Shown: piece by piece, positions 18,172 through 29,971 of the stretch
Numbering within the stretch: position 1 is the first letter of the stretch
How the letters are laid out: the number at the start of each line of letters is the position of its first letter
Assembly (NCBI RefSeq): GCF_002837185.1
Contig: NZ_KZ477989.1
Span: forward strand, 47,933 to 111,932
Length of the DNA stretch: 64,000 nucleotides
Origin: Pseudomonas fluorescens
GTDB taxonomy: Bacteria > Pseudomonadota > Gammaproteobacteria > Pseudomonadales > Pseudomonadaceae
Direction of reading: 5' to 3'
Translations under genes and position numbers: made by a program
The notes under the pieces: model-generated
Told to the model about the DNA's origin: nothing
Databases searched by the model: none
What the model saw: the letters and a program-made list of their open reading frames with translations, nothing else

Positions 18172-18645
18172 ATGCAGCTCGTGCACACCCCACAACACAC
18201 ACAACTGTCGCTGTTCGAGGCCTTCATGGCTCAACCCCTTGCGCCCCTCCTCAAGGAAACGGTCGAAGCTCCCTGGAGCTGTGAACCCGAGGTATTCAGT
18301 GAATTGTCGTTGCGTGGTGCTGCCGGGAGCTGCTTGAGCCTGCTGGCGCCGATCCTTCGCGAACTCAGTGAAGAGCAGGACGCGCGCTGGTTGACCCTGA
18401 TCGCCCCGCCCGCCAGCCTGACCCAGGCTTGGCTACGGGATGCCGGCCTCAACCGTGAAAGGATTCTGTTGCTGCAGCCAAGGGGCGCACAGAGTGCCCA
18501 GCAGTTGACCTGTGAAGCCTTGCGCCTGGGCCGCAGCCATACCGTGGTGAGCTGGCTGAACCCGTTGAGCGCAACGGCCAAGCAGCAGTTGATCAGTGCC
18601 GCTCACACAGGTGATGCGCAGAGCTTGAATATTCGATTGGGATAA
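18172..18645 (+). CDS. sulA: SOS cell-division inhibitor SulA
   Basis: A 157-aa protein of the SulA family that blocks FtsZ polymerisation during the SOS response. The conserved core LTLIAPPASLTQAWLRDAGLNRERILLL and the following QQLTCEALRLGRSHTVVSWL segment are present. The start at 18172 has an AAAGGAG ribosome site overlapping the lexA stop region. The gene is cotranscribed with lexA and so under the two SOS boxes. No Lon-degradation signal can be judged from sequence. Confidence 0.93.
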   Translation: MQLVHTPQHTQLSLFEAFMAQPLAPLLKETVEAPWSCEPEVFSELSLRGAAGSCLSLLAPILRELSEEQDARWLTLIAPPASLTQAWLRDAGLNRERILLLQPRGAQSAQQLTCEALRLGRSHTVVSWLNPLSATAKQQLISAAHTGDAQSLNIRLG

Positions 18646-18666
18646 GGGTGAACGGTTACACCGGGC

Positions 18667-18900
18667 TCAGTGAAGAACCCTTGGGCCATCGTCCTTTTCC
18701 GGCTCGCCTTCAGCCAGGCGACCGGCCATTTGCACCCCGACGCTCAACATGGCTTTAGCCACTTCCACATGCTGGCCTTGCAGGAACGCTTTTGCGTCTT
18801 CGGAGAAGTTCAGGGTGACCAGAGAACCTTCGTCCTCAGCCCGGCGCAGCTCGATTCGGCCGTCAGGCAGTTCAACAATTTCCAGAAAGGACGTTGGCAT
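18667..18900 (-). CDS. Conserved small protein, function unknown
   Basis: A 77-aa acidic protein beginning MPTSFLEIVELPDGRIELRR and ending in a charged tail (EGEPEKDDGPRVLH). It has no signal peptide or membrane segment. It is convergent with sulA and lies 63 bases downstream of the DUF6586-type gene on the same strand. I recall similar small proteins beside sulA in other Pseudomonas genomes, but not a function. Confidence 0.7.
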   Translation of the reverse strand: MPTSFLEIVELPDGRIELRRAEDEGSLVTLNFSEDAKAFLQGQHVEVAKAMLSVGVQMAGRLAEGEPEKDDGPRVLH

Positions 18901-18963
18901 AAAAGTCTGTTCTCCACGAAAGCGTGGGATTATATCAGTGTTGTCGCGTGCAGGCTTGCCCGC

Positions 18964-19485
18964 TCAGCACTCGTTCAGGCCTTCGCGAAAGCGCAATGCC
19001 AGCTTTTTCAGCGCCTGGCGCCAGCTTTCCAGCTCTTCGCGACTCAAAGGCTTGGGTTCCTCCGCTTCCAACGAAACCGCCATGATCAATGGCTGCGTCA
19101 CGTCACCCTTGGGTACATGAGGGACACGGGGCGGCTGGAACATGTCGGCATGTGCCTTGAGCAGGCGCGCTACCCAACTGTCCGGGCTCTGGGCCATTTC
19201 CACCAGCTCGGCCAATTCCGGGATAGCCATGGTGTCCAATACTTCCCGGGTCATGATCATTTCAGCACGGGGCGAACCTGCCTGGGGCAGGCGGTAGAAC
19301 CCGGCGATTTCATGGCATAGCCCCAGCAAGGCACCGTACAGGTGAAACAAAGCGGCTTCACGCCCCGCCTGGACCAGCGCGATGGCATTCATCTCCTTCC
19401 CCACCTCGGCACGGCCAAGGGCCTCCAGGGACAAACCCGCGAAATAAATTTTCTGATTGGTACGGGTATAGAGTTCGTTGGCCAT
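18964..19485 (-). CDS. DUF6586-type conserved protein, function unknown
   Basis: A 173-aa cytoplasmic helical protein beginning MANELYTRTNQKIYFAGLSL. The C-terminal part (PKPLSREELESWRQALKKLALRFREGLNEC) is strongly helical. The start at 19485 is chosen over the upstream in-frame ATG at 19500 because homologues begin MANELYTRTN. Its location between topA and the lexA-sulA group is usual for Pseudomonas. No function can be assigned. Confidence 0.75.
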   Translation of the reverse strand: MANELYTRTNQKIYFAGLSLEALGRAEVGKEMNAIALVQAGREAALFHLYGALLGLCHEIAGFYRLPQAGSPRAEMIMTREVLDTMAIPELAELVEMAQSPDSWVARLLKAHADMFQPPRVPHVPKGDVTQPLIMAVSLEAEEPKPLSREELESWRQALKKLALRFREGLNEC

Positions 19486-19524
19486 GACGGCAATCTCCAC
19501 AACGAATTAGGCCTGATGCTGGCT

Positions 19525-19624
19525 TGTAGGAGCGAGCTTGCTCGCGAAAAACTTTAGAGCACCACTGTGTATCAGATTTCTCGCGTCATCGTTAACGACC
19601 TTCGCGAGCAAGCTCGCTCCTACA
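19525..19624. repeat. REPIN, family B, 100 bp
   Basis: The ends are inverted copies of TGTAGGAGCGAGCTTGCTCG, so the element can fold into one long hairpin. It lies in the short gap between topA and the DUF6586-type gene, which are both on the minus strand. Five copies of this family are in the window, all 100 or 101 bp long. Confidence 0.9.
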
Positions 19625-19630
19625 CCAAGA

Positions 19631-19656
19631 AAAGGCCGCCTATAAAGGCGGCCTTT
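19631..19656 (-). terminator. topA terminator
   Basis: A 7-bp stem (GGCCGCC at 19634-19640, GGCGGCC at 19647-19653) flanked by AAA and TTT. On the minus strand it ends about 21 bases after the topA stop and is followed by TTTTC. Confidence 0.8.
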
Positions 19657-19676
19657 GTATTTCCCAGATTACTCAA

Positions 19677-22298
19677 TCAAGCGCCCTGGCGCTTGTCCTC
19701 GACCTTCCACTTACCACCGTCGTAGAACGCCTTCCAGCCGGTAGGCTTGCCGTCGACTTCGGTCTGCACGTACTGCTCCTTGGTTTTGCGGCTGTAGCGG
19801 ATCACGGCTGGGCGACCATCCGGGTCCTTCTTCGGCGCTTCACACAGGAAGTGGTACTTGGGATCGATCTCGTCCTTGTGCGGCACGATCTCCAGCACCA
19901 GCGGTGCACGGGTCTCGCGGTTTTTCGGGAACTGGCTGGCGGCCAGGAACAGGCCCGAAGCACCGTCGCGCAGGATATAGGTGTCGTTGACCTTCTCGCA
20001 CTTGAGCTCGGGCATCTTCACCGGATCCATTTTCGGCGGCGCCGCATCACCGCTTTTCAGCAGTTTGCGGGTGTTCTTGCAGGTCGGGTTGGTGCAACCG
20101 AAGAACTTGCCGAAACGCCCGGTCTTGAGCTGCATCTCGCTGCCGCACTTATCGCACTCCAGGCTCGGACCTTCGTAGCCCTTGATGCGGTAGGTGCCCT
20201 CTTCGATCTCGTAGCCGTTGCAATCCGGGTTGTTACCGCAGATGTGCAGCTTGTGCTTTTCATCCAGCAGATAGGCATCCATCGCCGTGCTGCAGATCGG
20301 GCAACGGTGCTTGCCACGCAGCACCAGCGACTCCGATTCACCCTCGTCATCCGCGGCGATTTCATCGCCCGGTACCAGGTTGACGGTGGCCTTGCAGCGT
20401 TCTTTGGGCGGCAGGCTGTAGCCCGAACACCCCAGGAACACGCCGGTGGATGCCGTACGAATCTGCATCGGCCGGCCGCAGGTGAGGCACGGAATGTCGG
20501 TCATGACCGGCTGGTTGGCGCGCATACCACTCTCAGGGCTCTCGGCCACTTCGAGTTTTTTCTTGAAGTCGCCGTAGAACTCGTCCAGCACGTTTTTCCA
20601 GTCGCGTTCGCCCTGGGCCACGTCATCGAGGTTCTCTTCCATGCCGGCGGTGAAGCCGTAGTCCATCAGGTTGGAGAAGCTCTCGGACAGACGCTCGGTG
20701 ACGATATCGCCCATCTTTTCCGAATAGAAACGACGGTTGTGCAGCGCCACGTAGCCACGGTCCTGAATCGTGGAAATGATCGCCGCATAGGTCGAAGGAC
20801 GACCGATACCGCGTTTCTCCATCTCCTTGACCAGGCTGGCTTCCGAATAACGCGCCGGCGGCTTGGTGAAGTGCTGGGACGGGTCGAGCTTGATCAGCTT
20901 CAACGTATCGCCCTGAGCCATATCCGGCAGCACATCGTCGTCGCCAGGCTTGGCGATCTGCGGCATCACACGGGTATAGCCGTCGAACTTGAGGATACGG
21001 CCCTTGGCACGCAGCTCGAAATCACCGGCGCCCACGCTTACCGTGGTCGACAGATATTGCGCCGGCAGCATCTGGCAAGCCAGGAACTGACGCCAGATCA
21101 GCTCGTAGAGGCGTTCAGCGTCGCGCTCCATGCCGCTCAGCTTGCTGGGCTCGGTGTTGGCGTCGGAGGGGCGAATCGCTTCGTGAGCCTCCTGTGCGCC
21201 TTCCTTGCTGCTGTAGACGTTGGGCTTTTCCGGCAGGTACTTCTTGCCAAATTCGCTTTCAATATAAGTACGCGCCATCGCCACCGCGTCTTGCGACAGG
21301 TTGGTCGAGTCGGTACGCATGTAGGTGATGTAACCCGCTTCGTACAGACGCTGGGCCATCATCATGGTTTTCTTCACACCAAAGCCCAGGCGGTTGCTCG
21401 CGGCCTGCTGCAGGGTGGAAGTGATGAACGGTGCCGACGGCTTGCTGCTGGTCGGTTTGTCTTCACGCTTGACGATGCTGTAGCTGGAGGCCTTGAGCTT
21501 TTCCAGCGCAGCCATGGCCTGGGCTTCGTTCAGCGGCTTGAAGGCCTCGCCTTTTTCGCGGGCCACTTCAAAGCGCACGTTGGCGCCCTTGGCGGTGCCG
21601 AGGTCGGCGTGGACTTCCCAATACTCTTCGGGGTTGAACGCGCGGATCTCACGCTCACGCTCCACCACCAGCTTCACCGCAACCGATTGCACACGACCGG
21701 CGGACAGGCCACGGGCAATTTTCGCCCACAGCAGCGGCGAGACCATGTAACCCACCACGCGGTCGAGGAAACGCCGGGCCTGCTGGGCGTTGACGCGGTC
21801 AATGTCCAGTTCGCCCGGCTTGGAGAAGGCTTCCTGGATGGCTTTCTTGGTGATTTCGTTGAATACCACGCGCTTGTAGCGGCTGTCGTCACCGCCGATG
21901 GCTTCCCGCAGGTGCCAGGCAATAGCCTCCCCTTCGCGGTCCAAGTCCGTTGCGAGATAGATGGTGTCGGCATCTTTGGCAAGCCGGCGCAGCTCTTCGA
22001 TGACCTTTTCCTTGCCCGGAAGGATTTCGTACTTGGCCTTCCAGCCATGGTCCGGGTCCACACCCATGCGTGAGACCAGCTGCTTGCGCGCTTTCTCTTT
22101 AGGGGTGAGCACCGGACCTTCGCCCGCAGCCGCCTTGCCGCGCTTGGCGGCAGGCTCCTTGCTGGCGCTAGCCGAACCGCTGGTGGGCAGGTCTCGGATA
22201 TGGCCGATACTCGACTTCACCACGTACTCGTTGCCCAAGTACTTGTTGATGGTCTTGGCCTTAGCCGGGGATTCCACAATGACCAGCGATTTGCCCAT
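19677..22298 (-). CDS. topA: DNA topoisomerase I
   Basis: An 873-aa type IA topoisomerase that relaxes negative supercoils. It has the Toprim motif [17 protein letters not shown] at the N-terminus, [13 protein letters not shown] near residue 117, and the active-site tyrosine in [13 protein letters not shown] near 325. The C-terminus carries zinc-ribbon cysteine clusters ([28 protein letters not shown]) followed by two topo-C-like repeats and a basic tail. The start at 22298 ([10 protein letters not shown]) follows AGGAA; the open frame upstream to 22376 does not resemble the family. Confidence 0.97.
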   Translation of the reverse strand: MGKSLVIVESPAKAKTINKYLGNEYVVKSSIGHIRDLPTSGSASASKEPAAKRGKAAAGEGPVLTPKEKARKQLVSRMGVDPDHGWKAKYEILPGKEKVIEELRRLAKDADTIYLATDLDREGEAIAWHLREAIGGDDSRYKRVVFNEITKKAIQEAFSKPGELDIDRVNAQQARRFLDRVVGYMVSPLLWAKIARGLSAGRVQSVAVKLVVEREREIRAFNPEEYWEVHADLGTAKGANVRFEVAREKGEAFKPLNEAQAMAALEKLKASSYSIVKREDKPTSSKPSAPFITSTLQQAASNRLGFGVKKTMMMAQRLYEAGYITYMRTDSTNLSQDAVAMARTYIESEFGKKYLPEKPNVYSSKEGAQEAHEAIRPSDANTEPSKLSGMERDAERLYELIWRQFLACQMLPAQYLSTTVSVGAGDFELRAKGRILKFDGYTRVMPQIAKPGDDDVLPDMAQGDTLKLIKLDPSQHFTKPPARYSEASLVKEMEKRGIGRPSTYAAIISTIQDRGYVALHNRRFYSEKMGDIVTERLSESFSNLMDYGFTAGMEENLDDVAQGERDWKNVLDEFYGDFKKKLEVAESPESGMRANQPVMTDIPCLTCGRPMQIRTASTGVFLGCSGYSLPPKERCKATVNLVPGDEIAADDEGESESLVLRGKHRCPICSTAMDAYLLDEKHKLHICGNNPDCNGYEIEEGTYRIKGYEGPSLECDKCGSEMQLKTGRFGKFFGCTNPTCKNTRKLLKSGDAAPPKMDPVKMPELKCEKVNDTYILRDGASGLFLAASQFPKNRETRAPLVLEIVPHKDEIDPKYHFLCEAPKKDPDGRPAVIRYSRKTKEQYVQTEVDGKPTGWKAFYDGGKWKVEDKRQGA

Positions 22299-22412
22299 GG
22301 ATCGGAAAATTCCTGAATTCGAGAAGTGAAAGGCAGTTGGCGCCTGTCGCGGCAACGCTATATATAGTGGCAACAAGATGAGGTCAAGCGCAGTATTCTG
22401 CGCGACCTGTGG

Positions 22413-22649
22413 TTATTGCCCTGAAAAAAGACTGGGTTCTGCCTGGACCAAAGCAAAGCGCGGGACCTGCTCGCCGTCAACTTCGACGGTCTCCAGGAAC
22501 ATGCTCAAGGGGCGCACCCAAAAGCCGTATTCGCCATACAGGGCTTGGTAAAACACCACTTCTTCTTCGGTTTCGGAATGCCGTGCCACGCTGAAAACGC
22601 GGTACTGCGGCCCCTTGTAATGTTGGTAGAGCCCTGGTTCGACTTTCAT
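22413..22649 (-). CDS. DUF1653-domain protein
   Basis: A 78-aa protein covering exactly one DUF1653 domain: MKVEPGLYQHYKGPQYRVF, a central TEEEVVFYQALYGEYGFWVRP and LSMFLETVEVDGEQVPRF. The start at 22649 follows GAGG. Upstream is an AT-rich stretch that includes the fadA terminator, so it probably has its own promoter. The function of the domain is unknown. Confidence 0.85.
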   Translation of the reverse strand: MKVEPGLYQHYKGPQYRVFSVARHSETEEEVVFYQALYGEYGFWVRPLSMFLETVEVDGEQVPRFALVQAEPSLFSGQ

Positions 22650-22701
22650 GCTCTGGCCCTCGTACAAAATTTGTTGAAAAAAAATATTAAAAAATTCCAA
22701 A

Positions 22702-22729
22702 AAACAAAAACCGGGGCACTGGGCCCCGG
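22702..22729 (-). terminator. fadBA terminator
   Basis: The stem CCGGGGC / GCCCCGG (22711-22717 and 22723-22729) is followed on the minus strand by TTTTTGTTTTTT. It lies 19 bases beyond the fadA stop codon. Confidence 0.88.
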
Positions 22730-22747
22730 CTTCCGTCAAGCGAACGG

Positions 22748-26100
<3,353 letters not shown>

Positions 26101-26460
26101 CAACTGATCTCCACGATATGGAAGCTGAACAGTACACACCGAACGCTGGCCTCTGGTTGGACATTGACACCTGCATCAATGCTCACGCCAATCCGCCAGG
26201 CACACCCGCCAGTGCGATAGTCGGGGTTATGTCAGAGCCGTCTGTAGGACAAACGCTCAATTCATACGCCCGTTTGATTTGGGTACGCCACCTTCATCCA
26301 ATTCCGGGCAATTGTCAATCGCTCCAAAGGCTAGGAAAAACGCGACTTTCCAGTCAGTTCAGAACCCGGAGCACAGGATAGCAGGCCGTCAATATCCAGC
26401 TATTCACAGGACCAATAATAGGAAAGATGCGGGAAAAGGCTGTACAGAAAGGGATTGGCG
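26101..26460. other. Upstream region of fadBA
   Basis: No protein gene is convincing in this stretch. It must hold the fadBA promoter on the minus strand. CAAAC at 26250-26254 and GTTTG at 26272-26276 look like the halves of a PsrA site but are 17 bases apart, against 2-4 in the known motif. A second, plus-strand transcription unit may begin near its right end. Confidence 0.4.
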
Positions 26461-26468
26461 GCTAGGCT

Positions 26469-26537
26469 AACCGCAACCTGAGGATTTACCGGCCTGCCTG
26501 GCCAGCTCCAGCCCGATGATGAGTCGGGCTTTTTATT
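26469..26537 (+). ncRNA. Possible small RNA between fadB and the 145-aa gene
   Basis: A strong plus-strand terminator ends here although no plus-strand gene precedes it for over 400 bases. Just upstream is TGTACA (about 26441-26446), 16 bases, then gCTAGGCTAA (26461-26470), which fits the RpoS-type -10 pattern CTAYRCTTAA well. A transcript of about 65 nt would result. I cannot match it to a named Pseudomonas small RNA. It could also be a leftover terminator from a lost gene. Confidence 0.35.
26510..26537 (+). terminator. Orphan intrinsic terminator
   Basis: AGCCCGA at 26510-26516 pairs with TCGGGCT at 26524-26530, followed by TTTTATT. There is no T run on the other strand, so it acts on plus-strand transcription only. 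Confidence 0.8.
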
Positions 26538-26557
26538 GCCCGGCCTTCCGGTTTTTC

Positions 26558-26658
26558 TGCAGGCGCGAGCTTGCTCGCGAAAATCGCCACCCATAACGCA
26601 GCTAACTCGGCTTTAACGCGGCGCTCTCGGGTTTTTCGCGAGCAAGCTCGCGCCTACA
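26558..26658. repeat. REPIN, family B, 101 bp
   Basis: The ends are inverted copies of the family B core with one shared change: GCAGGCGCGAG on the left and CTCGCGCCTACA on the right in place of GTAGGAGCGAG. The matching changes in both arms keep the hairpin intact, a sign that the folded form is kept by selection or conversion. Confidence 0.88.
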
Positions 26659-26672
26659 ATGAGTGGGTCCTA

Positions 26673-27110
26673 TCAGGCCAGGGCTTTGAGCAGCGCGTCG
26701 ATATCCTTCAACACACTGGCATCGCCCTTCTCGCCCCAGTACAAGGCGATCATTTGCTTGTCCGCCTCGACCTTGTAGACGTTGGCCGGCATCGTTGAAA
26801 AATGCGGCAACAACTTCTCATCCACGCACACCTCGCGCCATTGGTTGACCCACACACCCGGTTCCCACTGCCAGTAACTCCAGATGGCTGGCGCGTTGCC
26901 GCGCCGTGGCCGGCAGTACTGCGCGCAGGGGCTCGGCGGCTCTTGCTTGAGCCAGTGCGGCCATTCCTGGGGCGCCAGTTGCATGGCCAGCCCGATGCGG
27001 CGCGCCTCCATGCGCAGCGCCATGCGCCCGCTCTGGTGGCGCGAGGGGCGCAGCCATGCCAAAGGGCTCAGCACCACAACAAGGATTGACACCACTATCC
27101 AGACCGTCAT
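26673..27110 (-). CDS. Hypothetical membrane-anchored protein
   Basis: A 145-aa protein with one N-terminal membrane segment (MTVWIVVSILVVVLSPLAWL) and a soluble part of about 125 residues rich in tryptophan (WPHWL, IWSYWQWEPGVWVNQW). The helix may be an uncleaved anchor. I do not recognise a domain. It is divergent from the universal stress protein gene and its 3' end abuts a REPIN. Codon usage looks like that of its neighbours. Confidence 0.7.
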   Translation of the reverse strand: MTVWIVVSILVVVLSPLAWLRPSRHQSGRMALRMEARRIGLAMQLAPQEWPHWLKQEPPSPCAQYCRPRRGNAPAIWSYWQWEPGVWVNQWREVCVDEKLLPHFSTMPANVYKVEADKQMIALYWGEKGDASVLKDIDALLKALA

Positions 27111-27216
27111 ATGTGTACTCCCGAATTTCTAGATGAGCGGATTTGACCTGACGCAAGCCGATCCGCTTGAAAGCAGCCATACTGAACCTATTGCAGTCTC
27201 CCTGGAGGAACGCCCC

Positions 27217-27657
27217 ATGCCCTATACCCATATTCTGGTCGCCGTCGACCTGACCGAAGAGTGCGATCCAGTGATCAAGCGCGCGCAGGAATCGTCAATT
27301 GCCAATGGCGCCAAACTGTCGCTGGTGCATATCGTTGAGCCGATGGCCATGGCCTTCGGCGGCGACGTGCCCATGGATCTTTCCCAGTTGCAGCAACAGC
27401 AATTTGACCAGGCCAAGGAGCGTCTTGAGCGGTTGATCGTCAAATATCCTCAGTTGACTAAAGACGCGTGCCACCTCACCTACGGCCAGCCGCGCCAGGA
27501 AATCCATCATCTGGCCAAGGAGCAAGGCTGCGACCTGATCGTGGTCGGCAGCCATGGCCGCCATGGCCTGGCGTTGCTGTTGGGCTCCACTGCCAATGAT
27601 GTGCTGCATGGCGCGCCGTGTGATGTGCTGGCCGTCAAGTTGGTTAAAAGTTCGTAA
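27217..27657 (+). CDS. Universal stress protein
   Basis: A 146-aa single-domain UspA-family protein beginning MPYTHILVAVDLTEE. The ATP-binding signature G-2x-G-9x-G-(S/T) fits GSHGRHGLALLLGSTANDVL near residues 109-128, so it belongs to the nucleotide-binding branch. It is cytoplasmic and usually induced by stress or slow growth. The start at 27217 has an excellent CTGGAGGA ribosome site. The gene stands alone and ends before a REP doublet and a shared terminator. Confidence 0.92.
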   Translation: MPYTHILVAVDLTEECDPVIKRAQESSIANGAKLSLVHIVEPMAMAFGGDVPMDLSQLQQQQFDQAKERLERLIVKYPQLTKDACHLTYGQPRQEIHHLAKEQGCDLIVVGSHGRHGLALLLGSTANDVLHGAPCDVLAVKLVKSS

Positions 27658-27674
27658 GATCGATGGCGATCCAA

Positions 27675-27764
27675 TGTGGGAGGGGGCTTGCCCCCGATAG
27701 CATTCTGTCAGTTGATATATCTGCTGACGGGTACACCGCTATCGGGGGCAAGCCCCCTCCCACA
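27675..27764. repeat. REP doublet, family A, 90-bp form
   Basis: An inverted pair of family A cores with the GTGGG ends facing outwards, the reverse of the 72-bp form. It lies 18 bases after the universal stress protein gene. Confidence 0.9.
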
Positions 27765-27783
27765 CTTGAATCGCATTCATATG

Positions 27784-27821
27784 AAAAAGCCCGGCGCTCA
27801 TAGAACAGCGCCGGGCTTTTT
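27784..27821. terminator. Bidirectional terminator between the usp and ABC-F genes
   Basis: A perfect 10-bp stem (GCCCGGCGCT at 27789-27798, AGCGCCGGGC at 27807-27816) with AAAAA on the left and TTTTT on the right. It ends both convergent genes. Confidence 0.9.
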
Positions 27822-27838
27822 CATTGCGGGCCGATCAC

Positions 27839-29758
27839 TCAGGCATCCAACTCGGCCCAACGCTCAACCAGCGCTTCCAACTCCTGGTTCAACGTCTCCA
27901 GGGAGGCGATGACCGCAGCGGTTTCCGCTGCCGGGCGCTGGTAGAAACCGGCGTCAGCCATCTCGGCCTCTACTGCCGCAATCTGCTGTTCCTTGGCATC
28001 GATATCACCCGGCAAGGCTTCCAGCTCGCGCTGCAGCTTGTAGCTGAGCTTTTTCTTGGTGGCGGGCGCAGCTTCCTGTATCGGAGCAGCGGCGGCCACA
28101 GGCGCGACGACCGCAGAGGTCAGGTCGGCCTTGCCGGACTTGCTCTCGGTCACGCCCAGCAGGCGCGGCGATCCGCCCTGGCGCAGCCAGTCCTGATAAC
28201 CACCGACGTACTCGCGTACCTTGCCCTCACCTTCGAAGACCAGGGTGCTGGTCACCACGTTGTCGAGGAATGCCCGGTCGTGGCTGACCATCAGTACGGT
28301 GCCGTTGAAGGTCAACAGCACTTCTTCGAGCAACTCGAGGGTTTCCACGTCGAGGTCGTTGGTCGGTTCGTCGAGCACCAGCAGGTTCGCCGGCTTGCTG
28401 AACAGTTTGGCCAGCAGCAGGCGCGCGCGCTCGCCACCGGACAAGGCTTTGACCGGCGTACGTGCACGTTGCGGGCTGAACAGGAAGTCGCCCAGGTAGC
28501 TGAGTACGTGGCGGCTCTGGCCGTCGATGTCGATAAAGTCGCGACCTTCGGCGACGTTGTCGATCACGGTTTTCTCCAGGTCCAACTGGTGGCGCAACTG
28601 ATCGAAGTAAGCCACGTCGATACGCGTGCCCTCTTCCACCGTGCCGCTGGTTGGCTGCAAACCGCCGAGCATCAGCTTGAGCAAGGTGGTCTTGCCGGTA
28701 CCGTTGGCGCCCAGCAGGCCGATACGGTCGCCGCGCGCCAGGACCATGGAGAAGTCCTTGATCAGGAACGGACCTTCCGGATGATGGAAGCTGACGTTCT
28801 CCAGCACCATCACCTGCTTGCCCGACTTGTCGGCGGTGTCGAGCTGGATATTGGCCTTGCCGGTGCGTTCGCGACGTTCGCTGCGCTCAACCCGCAGCGC
28901 TTTCAACGCACGCACACGGCCTTCGTTACGGGTGCGACGCGCCTTGATGCCCTGGCGGATCCAGACTTCTTCCTGGGCCAGTTTCTTGTCGAACAGCGCG
29001 TTGGCGGTCTCTTCAGCCGAGAGTGCGGCTTCCTTGTGCACCAGGAAGCTGGCGTAGTCGCCGTTCCAGTCGATCAGGCCGCCACGGTCCAGTTCGAGGA
29101 TGCGGGTGGCCAGGTTTTGCAGGAAGGAACGGTCGTGCGTGATGAACAGCACGGCGCCCTGGAAATCCTTGAGGGCTTCTTCCAGCCAGGCAATGGCGCC
29201 GATATCCAGGTGGTTGGTCGGTTCGTCGAGCAGCAGCAGATCCGGCTCGGACACCAGGGCCTGGGCCAGCAGCACGCGACGACGCCAGCCGCCGGACAAC
29301 TGGGCGAGGGTCTTGTCGGCCGGCAGTTGCAGGCGGCTCAGGGTGCTGTCGACCAGTTGCTGCAAGCGCCAGCCATCGCGGGCTTCGAGGTCTTGCTGGA
29401 CATGCATCAGCTTGTCCAGGTCGGCTTCGGTGACGCAGTTCTGCGCCAGGTGATGGTATTGCGCAAGCAATTCGCCAACCCCGTCCAGGCCTTCGGCAAC
29501 CACGTCGAACACTGTCCGCTCGTCGGCTACCGGCAATTCCTGCGGCAATTCGCCAATCTTGAGGCCGGGAGCGCGCCAGACAGAGCCCTCATCGGGCTTC
29601 TGGTCGCCTTTTACCAGCTTCATCATGCTCGACTTGCCGGTGCCGTTGCGGCCGATGATGCACACCCGCTCACCACGGGCGATCTGCCAGGACACCTTGT
29701 CCAACAACGGCATAGCGCCGAAAGCAAGGGACACATCGCTGAATTTGAGCAGGGTCAT
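27839..29758 (-). CDS. ABC-F family ATPase (Uup-like)
   Basis: A 639-aa cytoplasmic protein with two ABC ATPase domains and no membrane part, typical of ABC-F factors that act on ribosomes. Domain 1 has GRNGTGKSS and LSGGWRRRV; domain 2 has GANGTGKTT and LSGGERARLL; each is followed by LLLDEPTNHLD or LVLDEPTNDLD. A linker lies between them and a coiled-coil C-terminal tail (about residues 570-639) is seen, as in Uup. The start MTLLKFSDVSLAF at 29758 is preferred over the upstream ATG at 29848. The substrate state of the ribosome cannot be told from sequence. Confidence 0.92.
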   Translation of the reverse strand: MTLLKFSDVSLAFGAMPLLDKVSWQIARGERVCIIGRNGTGKSSMMKLVKGDQKPDEGSVWRAPGLKIGELPQELPVADERTVFDVVAEGLDGVGELLAQYHHLAQNCVTEADLDKLMHVQQDLEARDGWRLQQLVDSTLSRLQLPADKTLAQLSGGWRRRVLLAQALVSEPDLLLLDEPTNHLDIGAIAWLEEALKDFQGAVLFITHDRSFLQNLATRILELDRGGLIDWNGDYASFLVHKEAALSAEETANALFDKKLAQEEVWIRQGIKARRTRNEGRVRALKALRVERSERRERTGKANIQLDTADKSGKQVMVLENVSFHHPEGPFLIKDFSMVLARGDRIGLLGANGTGKTTLLKLMLGGLQPTSGTVEEGTRIDVAYFDQLRHQLDLEKTVIDNVAEGRDFIDIDGQSRHVLSYLGDFLFSPQRARTPVKALSGGERARLLLAKLFSKPANLLVLDEPTNDLDVETLELLEEVLLTFNGTVLMVSHDRAFLDNVVTSTLVFEGEGKVREYVGGYQDWLRQGGSPRLLGVTESKSGKADLTSAVVAPVAAAAPIQEAAPATKKKLSYKLQRELEALPGDIDAKEQQIAAVEAEMADAGFYQRPAAETAAVIASLETLNQELEALVERWAELDA

Positions 29759-29971
29759 ACGCTTCTCCAAAAACTGGGCGCGCATTCTACCTGAGTTGAG
29801 GGTGGGATGCGGCCTGCATTTTCGCTGCCGACACGTTCTGCAGGACATTTGCCGCGAACTTGAACCAACCGGCCGGCAAAGCTTTCGCCGGTCGCTGGCA
29901 AAAGGCTAAGCTAGGGGCAATCAGTGTCGGCGATGCCGGTGCTAGTCGTGATTTCTCTGCACGGACGTCTC

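Noticed and set aside
27143..27156. TTGACCTGACGCAA upstream of the universal stress gene as an Anr/Dnr box (TTGAT-N4-ATCAA).
   Set aside because: Only 7 of 10 key positions match, and the right half is poor.
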